A stretch of 64,000 bases of DNA, from assembly GCA_903813345.2 (NCBI GenBank), contig CAIIXF020000012.1, positions 22,332,184 to 22,396,183 of the forward strand. The letters are read 5' to 3'. Under the pieces are notes generated by a model. The model saw only the letters and a program-made list of their open reading frames with translations, had not been told where the DNA came from and made no database searches. Positions 22,252-33,028 of this stretch are shown piece after piece. The stretch's first letter is position 1; every line of letters starts with the position of its first letter. A program made the position numbers and the translations under genes. Source of the DNA: Owenia fusiformis (lineage: Eukaryota > Annelida > Polychaeta > Sabellida > Oweniidae).

Positions 22252-23624
22252 TTTTAGACATCACCGAATAAATGAGATTCTATTCATATGGAGACAACCT
22301 AAAGCTGTTAAATTGTAATGGAAAATGTACATGTACATGCAAAGGGGAAACAAAGATCTAATCAATTTGGACATACCTTCATCCTTATTTATATTGGAAA
22401 AGATATCTTGCAAATGAGGATTGTAAAGGCGCAATAATGACACACTTTTCAAAAAGATATTACAAATATTGACTCTGCTCTGCTTCAACTTTTATAATTA
22501 TATGGAATTGTAGATTATGAAAAAGATCACGAAGCGCACTGATGACTATAAAATAGTTCAGTTAGTAAGTACATTGTAAATATCATACTGGCAGATTATC
22601 ACTAAAAATTCCTCTCATATACTAAGAATAGTAATATTATAGGCCTATTTATATGAAGTATGTTGTGGTTTATATAACTACATCAAGTGCTAATATCATG
22701 TACATGTATAAGCTGGATTTATACGAGGCGTTTATGCACATATCTTCAAAAAGCAGCTCCAAAAATATAGTATTTTACACCATCTTGATTCATGAGATTT
22801 CAATTGCTCCAACTTCAGAACACCTTGGAAGTTGAAAATGAGAATACACTTCATATTATAATCCTTCCCTTCATCATATTTAATATTCAAGAGAGGATAG
22901 CCCCCCTTGTAAAGCCATCGTACTGTGTGGCACATGATATCATGGGGGCTTTAATAATACACATACATGTATGGTTGGATAGGAGGTATACATTTTTCAG
23001 AGTATTATGCATTGGCAGTTAAACTAAAGATGTTAACTTTAATGTAGATAGTAAATAAATATATGTGTAAATGCGTTAATATGATAATGGCATCCCAAGA
23101 TTGGCGAGTTGCAATGACTCATTTCTCGCCCAAAGTTTTTCCAGATGGGAAATTGAATTCCATTCGTTGTCTTGTATCACGTTTAATGTAATTCCAAACT
23201 TTCACAAACATTGGAGAAATATCAACGTACAAATGCATCATATCATTTAGATCTTATTTTGAACCGTAGTCTGCCATAACTGTTAACATCCGAATAAAAA
23301 CATTCATATCATTTTTGTGGATTTTCCTCAATTCAAATTTGCCCTGCCCATTTTGGCCTATTGACCTAAAAAAGCTAATTTGTTTTTTAAGCACCATGTC
23401 TAAATATCATGCAAGAAACCGAGCGACCATCTCATTATTCCGATCACCATAATTACTTAGGAAACACTGGATTTGAGATTTTATGTATGGAGAGTAGTAG
23501 CTTTGCAGATGCAACAAGAATACACATTTCAACATGATGACCTACATCTGCATTCAGTATTGTGAATTGACCATGGGCCATACCCAGGTTCATGAACTTT
23601 TATGAGAATATCTGGATTTTTGTA
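22252..23624. other. AT-rich DNA, no recognised feature
   Basis: The interval lies between the mariner element and the 3' end of the 7TM receptor gene. Only short frames in conflicting phases are present. It probably includes the receptor's 3' UTR at its right edge, but no clear polyadenylation signal was found on the minus strand close to the stop. Confidence 0.4.
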
Positions 23625-23851
23625 CTAAACGATACTGTGATAATTAGAGTTCTCGATCAGTTGCATTTTGTTTGGTTCGTTCATGACGTAACGGGTGTTG
23701 TTTCTATGAGGAGGTAATGTATGTCTTTTGTCTTGTATGATCATCTGATGGGTGCCTTGTCTGGGGATCTTGTGAAGACTAGTTGACGAGCCATGGTGAT
23801 GTCGGACTCCAGAGCCTGCTATCAGGTTTAGACCAGAGTTTTGGCTCCCCA
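23625..23851 (-). CDS. Terminal coding exon of the class C 7TM receptor (tail)
   Basis: A strong acceptor (GTTTTTACTTTTGCAG on the minus strand) precedes TG GGG AGC CAA. With the single base left by the donor at 27648/27647 it continues the receptor frame to a TAG at 23627-23625. The 75 or so residues (..GSQNSGLNLIAGSG.. ending NYHSIV) are polar and histidine/arginine rich, with no domain, as expected for a cytoplasmic tail. The total coding length of the three exons (1348+234+227) is divisible by three. Exon identity rests on splice sites and phase, not on homology. Confidence 0.55.
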
Positions 23852-24839
23852 CTGCAAAAGTAAAAACATTCTAACTGATTTCTGTGTAAATTCATCACTC
23901 TGGTAATATATTAATAATAACTTGAGAAAAAGCTAGTTGGATGATTAGCGAAACGTCGAAAATAAAACATTTTAGTCTGAAGTAAATGACTTAAGTTATT
24001 ATTCTAACTGATGTATTAAGCTCAAATAACTCGTATATTTTATTAATGCATGATTTCTAGGTTTAACATTACTTGTTAATCGTTCATTTGACCTGCAGAG
24101 GTTTGTTATGTAATGATTTCCTTTTCACATTTTGTATATACTTTTGCTTTATCGAATGGAGGAGTTTATTTAATTGATGAGCAGATTCACAGGTACTAAC
24201 CAGACCTCTATATCGCAAGAATTTTAGGCTTCGGTTAAGCCGCTCACACCTCCGATACAGCCGAGTAAACTCAGGGTAACAAAAACTAACAATTGGTCCG
24301 GTTGGTACCCGTGAAATATGGTGACTAAGAGGAAGCAAAAAGTGTTATGCTCACGTCATGCTACCAAATATATAATGTATTTGGTGATACATTTCCAGTT
24401 TAAGTAATAAGTATACATGGTGTCTATAAGTGAAACAATAGTCACCGATAATTGCTTTCTGGTCAATCACCAGAATTAGACCAAAGGAGTGGTATCGATA
24501 TGGTGAACTTTTTTCTTAAACCAGTCATCAAAAAATTCTGAAAATTTTACATATCTTCAATTTAATGGTCATCTTTTGAATGGTAACAATGAACTTTGAA
24601 AAATATACATGCTTTTCTCTATTTTGTTTTAGGAAACACATCAGACACTTATTTTGCTCTTGGTATCACATTTCGGAATGAAATGAAACATCTATCCGAA
24701 CCTCATTGGAACAAAACGACATAAGTGTTTAGGTCTCTCAATATTGTAATAGTACAAAGGAAAGTTTGGTTGATTTTAAAAAAGTATCTTGTTAATGAAA
24801 TAAAAGGTTTATCTTAATTTTTATATATTTTTGGGGGGA
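23852..24839 (-). other. Intron 2 of the 7TM receptor, first part
   Basis: This intron sequence includes a plus-strand motif GATGATTAGCGAAACGTCG followed by AAAATAAAAC at about 23940-23970, resembling the 3' ends of some retroelements. It also includes an 84-residue minus-strand frame (24084-24338; PEFTRLYRRCERLNRSL.. ) that I do not recognise. That frame's codons are plausible, but no phase-compatible splice sites link it to the receptor. Confidence 0.35.
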
Positions 24840-25402
24840 TTTGTTTTAATTTTTGGAATAATTCAATTCAATTTATTTATTTCATACTTCTTATATAATA
24901 TACACTATAAAAACGAGCCGCTAGACACCCTAGTGGGTATATGTTACGCTTTAACAGAAATTCTTAAAATGACATCTAGACTACATATAAAAGAAAGCAC
25001 TTATACATGTATTATGTTACAGGTAGGTATATAAAATGGTATTAACAATTACTTGAAGGATGTACAATGTAGAAATGTTACAAAAAATCAGGTACCAGTA
25101 TAAAATCAACAATACAGTATAATATTGGTATTATACATTATCGATAGATGAGTAGTTTTTTATATGAAGATTTGAAAATATTTAGGGTGGAGCATTTTTT
25201 AATATCATCTGGTATAGCATTCCAAAGATTAGGACCTAGATAGCGAAGGGAAAGTTTAGAGCATTTAGGGATATGAAAATAATGCATCTGTCTTGTGTTA
25301 TGATGATGGACATTAATGTTGATATCAAACAAGTCTTGAAATAGATTTTTTGGAAGACTGGGGTGTTTATTAAAGATTTTGTACATGAACTGACCAGTAC
25401 AA
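24840..25402 (-). pseudogene. 5'-truncated non-LTR retrotransposon remnant
   Basis: On the minus strand, 25402-25138 encodes the very C-terminal part of a non-LTR reverse-transcriptase ORF. FMYKIFNKHPSLPKNLFQD is followed by HHHNTRQMHYF, LSLRYLGPNLWNAIPDDIK and FKSSYKKLL, the familiar HNTR..GP.LWN.(I/L)P..(I/L)K...FK..(L/Y)KK.L pattern. A stop follows, then about 290 bp of 3' UTR ending in AAATAAATAAATTGAATTG (minus strand) near 24860. The palm with YADD is absent, so it was truncated on insertion. It lies in intron 2 of the 7TM receptor, in the same orientation. Confidence 0.8.
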
Positions 25403-26670
25403 TATTAACACCAAAAATATTTAATTAAATAGAATAGAAGACTTTTTGTTAAATCAACCAAAATTTCCTTTGTATAACTATAATATTGAGAGGTTTAAAA
25501 AAATGTTGTATATGCTATTTTCTTCCAACAAGGTTCGGAAAGACATTTTATTTCATTCTCAAGAATTGGTAGAAAGGAACAAAAAACAATTGCACTAAAA
25601 AACAAAAAATGTTAACAAAAACAGTTGTGAAAATTATATTGTTGTCAATCAGTCAACATTGCATGATGGACCGTGTTTCTTACAGAATGTTTTCAATAAT
25701 TGGTTTAAGAGGAAAACATTGTTAACTTCAGTTCACCATATCGATACCTATCTTTTATAATTACATATTCTGATTATACCATTTAAATCGATCTTATTCA
25801 TGCCAAAAAGTGAAAGGTCTTTACAACGGCCCGAGATTTACGAGATAATATCGAGAACGATATTCTTTAAGGTGCAAAACAAAATAGAACAGAAGTTTCT
25901 ATTGAAGTCTTTAAATATAAGCTCTCAATGCTCCCGCATTCAGGTAGCAAATGAATAAGCGAAACATGAAGACTGAAACATATTTGTAAACTTGTTACTT
26001 TTATGTATTTTAAGAATTGGCCAGGTTGTTGTAACCTCTTCGTTTTTGTATTTCAGTGGTTGCATTTTGGTTAAGCGTTCAATCTCAGTCAATTTAATTT
26101 AAAGTAGGCCTACACAGGCAAGCAGATGCAAAAAATCGTTTTCAATTTCTCCAGGTAATTTAATATTGACATATATGATTCACAACAATTTTGATAAAAT
26201 TCTACCGATTTTATGATTTTAAACTTATGTGTTGACGCTAGATCGTCAACATTCACATATATTGCAAAATAATTTCGACAGAACGTTTGGTTTTTATAAC
26301 CTCAGGCCGAGTTACGCAGTCAACTTGGGAGCCCAATACTCGTCAAAGCTGATCCCGCGCAATGGTTCTATGGTACGACTACATGTCATTACTTACCTTT
26401 CGGTTTGGCCTGATGTTATTTAAAGTTAAAGCAATTTTATCAAATGCCATGTGATCGCAATGGTCAATCAGGTTGTGCAATGGATTCAAGAATGATTCTT
26501 TGTACGTGTTATAATATAGAAAGTGTGTGAAATTACGGCATTTCCCACTGAAACATATACCTTTTAGCCAGGTGAGAAAGTCCCCAAATAGAGAGCAGGA
26601 CTCTTAAACACGTGAAATATCATGTAGAGAGGTGCGGGCTGAAAAGCAGGGTAAAAGCAACTATATACAA
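25403..26670 (-). other. Intron 2 of the 7TM receptor, middle part
   Basis: Mostly AT-rich. A somewhat GC-richer stretch at 26280-26420 has a 64-residue plus-strand frame. On the minus strand a short frame reads EPLRGISFDEYWAPKLTA up to a stop. Neither can be joined to the receptor in phase, so no exon is called. Confidence 0.35.
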
Positions 26671-26946
26671 CACTTAATCTTGTATCAACTCTTCATATGA
26701 CATCCCACGACCCTCCATAACCCTGCTGTCGTTCTCTCCAACTCCCCAGCCACCCTACAGGACAGGTACATATACACCTTGTTGTGTTTTGGAAAGAACA
26801 GAAACGTCCGATCTACTTGATAGGAATAATTAACCTGGGAATTAACCTCCGAACGCAGGGTTCAAGACATCCACACAATCTGTTTCTTCCGTCTAGAGTT
26901 CGTGTGTTCGGGGAATAAAATTACGAGTTGATACAAGACTAAACAA
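26671..26946. mobile_element. Short inverted-repeat element (TTGTATCAACTC ends)
   Basis: The left end TTAATCTTGTATCAACTC matches the inverted right end TTAGTCTTGTATCAACTC. About 275 bp lie between, with no coding frame. The target duplication is uncertain. Confidence 0.55.
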
Positions 26947-27647
26947 CATACAGGGTAGAAGCAGTCCAATGCACAGCCATAGATAAGGATGTCCGTAATA
27001 TTATAACGAATGGAACATCGGCTCAATTTCGTGCATTAAACTTTTATTATACCACACAAACACCATTGTGCAGACTTGGAAGTAAATTTTGAGAAAAAAT
27101 GATTAGAAAAGTAATCGTCTGATTTTGCAGCTTTTGACAGTTGTCTTTGTATAAATTGTTTTAAACTTAAGATGTTGTCTCAGGCATATTCCAAGACCAT
27201 TGGTGTCTGGGCAGTGGTGTAGAATATATTCTACTAAATAATATATATTAAAATGTCCTATCTTGCAATAATTTGCTCCACCAAAGCTTAGGCTTAGCCG
27301 ATCAAAAGTATCCAACACAGAAACAGTGCGAAATAACATATCATACAGTGTACAATAGATCCAAGAAGAGTAAGCACGTATGGAAAGATGTTTAGTATAT
27401 GATGATATGATTTAATTGTAGGGAATTTAAATTATAACTCAGAATCAGTCTAGTGCACATTCAAATAGAAAGCTTCAATTTTAAGTAGCTCCCAGGAATA
27501 GCTCATTCATCAATTTACGTAAGTCAATTCTTTTGGGGCTGTGCACTAGGGTGCAGTGATCTTCAAACATGAGGCAATCAGCTGTATGATGCAAATCTTC
27601 AAAAGAAATTGATTTTAATTGTTGATACTTATTATGGTTAAACTTAC

Positions 27648-27881
27648 AGGCAGAGCCGTTCCTGTGAATGTAGGCGTGCTTGGGTCTGCTACTAACGGGG
27701 TACGCAACCTCAGACTGTGGCCTCGATGGAGGGCGTCTATTGTTATAGTGCACGTAGTGCAAACGCGTGTTGGAGTACGCCCCGCTCGTGGGGCGAGTCG
27801 TACGCACCAATGTGGGCTGTGGTGTCCTGTCTATTGATCGCAGGTCACGTAAACTACCCGGATGTCGCACATAAAGTGCAT
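27648..27881 (-). CDS. Middle coding exon of the class C 7TM receptor (tail)
   Basis: On the minus strand the acceptor CACCAATTTGTTTCCAG at 27882 is followed by 234 bp ending at a perfect donor, GTAAGT at 27647. This is much more GC-rich than its surroundings. It enters with two bases (AT) that complete the codon left open by the donor at 30242/30241, giving SDP-N-ALYVRHPGSLRDLRS. It continues as an arginine/proline-rich tail (RTTRPTSGAYSNTRLHY, RRPPSRPQSEVAYPV, KHAYIHRNGSA). The open frame runs on to 27481 if the donor is not used, but the AT content rises sharply there. This would be cytoplasmic tail sequence with several tyrosines and basic clusters. Confidence 0.65.
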
Positions 27882-28914
27882 CTGGAAACAAATTGGTGAA
27901 AATTCTAGAACTATATAGCAGAAGGGAAGCAAACGTTTTGTTTTCAAAAAGAGCATCTCGATGGTAAAGTCCGCAACAGTGAAATGTTTTATAATATGAC
28001 ACAATAAGCTTACTCAACTCACACGATGATAAAAGAATTGAACTATTAACATAAACAGGAATACACACCTAATCCTTTAACTCAATGCCAAAAAATCATT
28101 ATATTTTGGAAATTTACCATGTATCACATTGTTTTGAGCAGTTATGTAACAATTACACATGATGTATTGTAATATATTTAGTTCACCTCGACGAACATAT
28201 TACACAGCCTATCATTAACTTGAAAAGCCTGTGGCTTTTTTGGTTTTGTTTGAGTATCTTTATTGCCCTTTAAATATATGAAATATAAAACGAGAGTGAT
28301 CTCGATCTTTAAAGGACTCTTATACCTCTTTATACTCAAAATATTATCTCCATAGCATCAAAACCTAATATTTTTGTTCCATCGAGGCCCAAAAGAATGT
28401 ATTTTAATCAAACCATGTACAAACACGAAACGATAAAGTCTATTTTTGAGCCAGATGCAGAAAAATCGAACATAGTTCAACTGAGTTCATACAAAAACTA
28501 GTAGCAAGACCTTGATATTTTAACCTTTGACTTAAAATCAACAAAATGGAAATGAAAACACAATAAACCTGAATTGTATCGAAATGGTCGAGCAACTTTC
28601 AAAGGTAATATATGTTATAACCGTCAAATGTGTTTTTTGAAAAATGATGAGCTTATCTCGTTTTGATTCAATTGCACATAAAACTTCAAAAATATGTGTT
28701 GAAATGCAAGTAGTTTTATCCATAAATCAATGTAGCTTGTAGATACTATCAAAACGTGGAAGTCAGCTCGGGTAAGCTAGTCAATATACTAACCCTGCAA
28801 TGACGGTTGATAAAAAATAGAATGTTCATAGTTTATATGATTATACGGTTTTCATATGTTGTTTAATATCACCCCAGAATCAATATAAGTAAACGATGCT
28901 GAATAGAACTTTAA
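27882..28914 (-). other. Intron 1 of the 7TM receptor, flank of the piggyBac pair
   Basis: AT-rich intron sequence without repeats or frames that I recognise. The 195-residue frame overlapping its lower edge is exon 2 plus read-through into both introns. Confidence 0.5.
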
Positions 28915-29917
28915 GGTAACGCTTAAGTTAATCAAAAGTACAAAAAAATAGCAGGCATATTTTTTTGACTAAGTCACAAGATTTTGTTTTCTGTTTTCCT
29001 TATATGTGAATGCATTTCCTGACTAAAGAGACGTGTCAAAGAAAGCTTCACATTTAAACGCATTTTTTAAACGATGAATTGAAGGTGCATGGGTCCCTAA
29101 AGCTAGCATGGAGACAGTGAAGTGAGGATAACTTTTTAAAATTTCAAGGAGTAGGATTGCAATGGAGACACATTTGTAAGACTCCAAAATTTCCACAAAT
29201 CATCTTACCTTACCAAGGAACACTGAAGGAGCATTAAAATGTGTACTTCATGCATTGTTAGAGTATAATAAAGCTCAAACCAAAGTAAATTCTAAATATT
29301 TCATGTCAACCATTTTGTTTGCTGGGAGTATTTTCTAGTCCAAAATAATCCTCACTCATGTATCCATTGTTTACATTTAAAAAACATCAATTATGTATCT
29401 ATCATAATTATTATACTGTTATATATAAAGTATACTAGTGATAATCCATGCCACTTGGTGAAGTCACAAAAACTTATATGAGGATTACAAGAAGTCTAGA
29501 AGTAGTTCCGGCAAGAAAAATGGTGGACGTGAAATATTTATCAGAAACTATGGTTTGAGCTTTATCATACTCTAACAATGCAAGAAGAGCACATTTACAT
29601 GCTCCCTCGATGTTCCTTGGTAAGGTAAGATGATTTGTGGAAATTTTGGATTCTTGCAAATGTTTGACTGTTGCAAGGCTACTCCTTCAAACTTTCAAAA
29701 ATTAGCCTCATTTCACGGTCTTATGTTGGCTTTGGGGAACCATGCACCTCCAATTCATAGTTATAAAAAATACGTTTAAAAGTGAAGTTTTCTTTGACAT
29801 GTCTCTTTAGTCAGGAAATGCATTCACATATAAGGAAAACAGAATACAAAATCATGTGACTTAGTCAAAAATATATGGCTGCCATTTTTTTGTACTTTTG
29901 ATTAAGTAACGGTTACA
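28915..29917. mobile_element. Inverted pair of piggyBac-type fragments flanked by TTAA
   Basis: Two arms of about 430 bp, imperfect inverted copies of each other, meet near 29410. The outer ends are GGTAACGCTTAAGTTAATC and its diverged complement, with TTAA at 28911-28914 and 29918-29921. Each arm, read from its end inward, encodes the same peptide: TLPRN(T/I)EGA.KC.L.ALLEY(N/D)KAQT..(N/D)KYF(M/T)STI. The second arm's VSDKYFTSTIFLAG resembles the VxDNxFTSxxLA segment of piggyBac DDE transposases, which contains a catalytic Asp. The first arm has NSKYFMST there, having lost that Asp. With the TTAA flanks this supports a piggyBac-derived foldback. It sits in intron 1 of the 7TM receptor, so its transcript could form a long hairpin. 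Confidence 0.7.
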
Positions 29918-30241
29918 TTAACATTAAAACTAGGCATATATAAAAGAAACTTCCGTGACAAAAACGGATTACTAAAAAGCATATTTTTGATATTCACCTC
30001 TATCAATTCATATGCTGAATGGTTTTTGATCGTGTGCGTACATTCGATTGCGTTCTTTTTGAAAATGTGCTATATCCAGCATGTCAGTCGTATATATGCA
30101 CAACACACAATACAATGTTTTAAACTCATGTCAAGTAGTGTTCAAATAAATTCATCTCTTTATGTGGATTATTTTAATGGAACACGTCGAACACTATCCA
30201 CTTGTACACTAACACTGTACGCCACGAAATAGTTTACTTAC

Positions 30242-31589
30242 TTGGATCGCTTTCGACGTGTTGTTCATAAATGATTGACTCGGCTTTCTCCGGAGATTCT
30301 TCGTATATCACAGATGCCGATCGTGGTTTGAAGTCATCTGGATTGAATGCATGGTTGACATAAGTAACATTATTGGCATCGTGTGAGCGTACCACAGCGC
30401 CATTAACCACAGAGTGTGGCCTACTACGTGTCCTGTATTCAGGTTTAGCGAGCACTAGACTGACGCTATCCCCATATATTTGCTTCTGGGGAACAGTATA
30501 CACAATGCTAACATTATCAGCGCTGACGTGGTTGTTATTTTTCACAATTGCATTGTCGACGTGATCTTTACCAATTGATTTCTTGGTGTTTTTTCTCATT
30601 GAGTTCAACTGTTTTACCTTAGGTAAGAACATAGCAAATAACAGGACCGTTGCAGTGACCCATAGTCCAAATCCAGTTGCCGGGGCATGGAATGAATGCC
30701 CCGGAGAGAGTGCTCCAATTAAGATCCATACAATCCACACAGGTATGCACAAGCCGGATGCAAGTCCTATATAGACTGCTTCGTGGAAATTTGCAGCAAT
30801 GCGTCGACATCGCAAAGCTAGCAAGACACAAATTACAATGAGGAGCATGATATAAACTAATGATATGATATGGTTTATGAAATATGTTTTCCATGAATCT
30901 GACATTACGCCAGGGCAATTTGGGTCATCCCCTGACGTATCATCCATTAAAACACAGTACCAGTTTCCATCTCCAGATCGATTTTGCTTGCTATGCCCTG
31001 GCCTGAGCACGACCCATTCAACATCAATCACAATCTGTATTCCCCAGGAAAATAAAAACAGGACTACTTGGAATAGTCCAGGAAGTTTATACTGGGTTGC
31101 CTCATCGTGAGATTTAAAATCCTTTAAATTACCCACATCGACATCAGGTCCGTCATGGTCATGTGATATTTTGAGCTCTTTTTCCTTCGAGCCTAGAAGT
31201 ACCAATAGTTTAACAAATAGCACCGAAAAGCACATTGCGTACACAACACCTGTGCTAGACTGAATCAATTGGCAGGAAGATCTTGTAGGCACAGGAACAA
31301 ATGCGAAACACAGTAAATAACACAGAAAAATACCCAGGAGAAGGGTCTGTCCGAGCCATATTGACTTCCATTGTCCAGATCTAGCAATATTCACCATGAG
31401 GTAGATCTCAAATATGACTACGATTAAAATACCAAGCGCAGCCAGTACCATGAGAGCAATCGCCCATCCTCCTTCGCGGATTCCACCAGGTGGCGCTGGT
31501 GGTGAACATTTGGAACTCTGTGCAAAAACTTCCGGCCCTACTGTCCACAACATGCCCAATATGTAAAGAAGTGTTGATTTAACTGCCAT
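30242..31589 (-). CDS. Class C 7TM receptor, GPRC5/BOSS-like, main exon
   Basis: This exon encodes about 449 residues of a plasma-membrane G-protein-coupled receptor. Residues 1-23 look like a signal peptide (..VGPEVFAQ). A short extracellular segment, KCSPPAPPGG, follows instead of a Venus-flytrap domain. Seven hydrophobic segments lie at about 41-66, 77-98, 111-132, 171-196, 236-259, 271-293 and 305-322. TM7 ends FLPKVKQL, close to the F(I/L)PK signature of class C receptors. The small N terminus matches the GPRC5 and bride-of-sevenless groups. On the minus strand a 3' splice site (TTACCTTTTTCAG at 31616) lies 26 bases before the ATG, so a 5' UTR exon exists upstream. The frame ends at TAA (30236-30234), but CCAA|GTAAGT at 30242/30241 is a perfect donor continuing in phase 1 to 27881. 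Retention of that intron would give a 451-residue isoform ending SDPSK. Ligand unknown. Confidence 0.9.
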
Positions 31590-31616
31590 CTCTCTGCTTA
31601 TGGTGTCATTGAATCC

Positions 31617-32412
31617 TGAAAAAGGTAATTCACATTTATTTATTCAAATCACATCCATTTTGCGAACACTGTGTTACACGGTGTATATTTCAATGTCTTT
31701 CAAGTTTCATATCCAGTGACTTCCTCTGAGCTTTGCTAAAGTTGTATAATATGTTTATGGTCGAGCCTATTTGAAATAGACCCGAGGTGATAATTGTTCA
31801 AAAAACGTTGCCAGAGGATTACCTCCAACGGATTGTACAACAAATATGCTTGCATTATGATGACCGCATTTGTCCTTTATCACAGTATAAATGTGTACGT
31901 CTTTTATCTTGTCTGATTAACAAGCTATATATGATTTAGTACGCTCGGCGTTTTATATCCCTGTCGTTCTCTTTACGGGTCATTAATCAGGCAATATGGT
32001 TCATACAGATGGTTTCTGAAGATATCTTTTTTAATCATCATATTCAATATATCACATCGTAATTGTGATGGGTTTATGGTTTCAAATTATTAAAACGAGG
32101 TTGAATAAAAAGGTTGGCCATTAACCAAGATTAATCGTTCATATTATTTGTGTTTATGGTGTTTTAAAAAGGGCGCAAGCGGGGGCGCAAGTAAGGAGTC
32201 ACGAGTGCCCATCATCAGAGCCATCTGCTTTCGCGAATTTTTCTGTGGCGTAGGGTAAGCCACGAGTCTATATACCATATATGATATAAAGATATGCCCC
32301 CCAATAGGAAGAATAATGAAATATCATTACATTCCCTTGATCCCCGTATCATAACACATACGTGTATAGCCTATGCTTTTAGAGACGTCGTGTGTTCAAT
32401 ATAATGTGTTAA
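31617..32412. other. AT-rich DNA upstream of the receptor's coding exon
   Basis: This is part of the receptor's 5' intron, given the acceptor at 31616. No coding frame or repeat is seen. Confidence 0.45.
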
Positions 32413-32416
32413 TTAA

Positions 32417-32788
32417 AGGCAGAATCTGATCTATAGGGGGTGACAAAATTACTAGCAACATGTAGAATTGACCTACCAATCTATTCCTTACAATATCAAA
32501 TACAATATCTCCCAAAATATTCACAATATGTTGTAAATTGGTGAAGTTATTCATGATTCAAAGTGCAAAAATGGGTGAAAATGTTTAAATTCTCCCAAAT
32601 AATAAGAATGGTAACCATTCTTATAGAAAAATGATACATTATTGTAAAAATCTTTGGTTTTCCTGGAATAAAGTATGCACTTTTGTGATTTTTAGAAAAT
32701 AGACATGACAAGGAATGACATGAGCCAAAAATATACTAAAATTGAAACAATTTTTTGTTTAGCCTGCTCGCTATATCTGATTCTCTCT
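32417..32788. mobile_element. TTAA-flanked MITE (piggyBac-type), copy 2
   Basis: It begins AGGCAGAATCTGATC and ends GATTCTCTCT, with TTAA at 32413-32416 and 32789-32792. It is the inverted counterpart of 20144-20476. Shared landmarks include GACCTACCAATCTATTCCTTAC, CTCCCAAAATATTC, TGTAAA(A/G)ATCTTTGGTTTTCC and CATGACAAGGAATGACATG. A short extra segment with AGAATGGTAACCATTCTT is present only here. Confidence 0.75.
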
Positions 32789-32827
32789 TTAATACAAAGT
32801 ATATCATCATCAGTCAAGTATGAAATA

Positions 32828-33026
32828 CAGTGAAACCGGTATATCCGAACACATGTCTAATCCGAACACATGCCTTATCCGAACACCTCTCCAGGTGAAC
32901 ACTATAATTTCTCTGTCCCAAAATTTCCCATTGATTTAAATGTTTATAAAATCTTGAAATATAAACACCTGCTTATCCGAACACTTTTGACCAGTCCCAG
33001 ATGTCAGGATTAGACAAGTTTTTCTG
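32828..33026. mobile_element. TA-flanked inverted-repeat element (CAGTGAAACC type)
   Basis: It begins CAGTGAAACCGGTATATCC and ends GACAAGTTTTTCTG, with TA at 32826-32827 and 33027-33028. Inside are repeated (A/T)ATCCGAACAC motifs. It is the same family as 10749-10915 and 13173-13618, about 199 bp long and non-coding. Confidence 0.6.
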
Positions 33027-33028
33027 TA

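Noticed and set aside
27481-28068. Single 195-residue gene on the minus strand
   Set aside because: Only 27881-27648 is GC-rich and bounded by consensus splice sites in the receptor's phase; both ends are read-through into introns.
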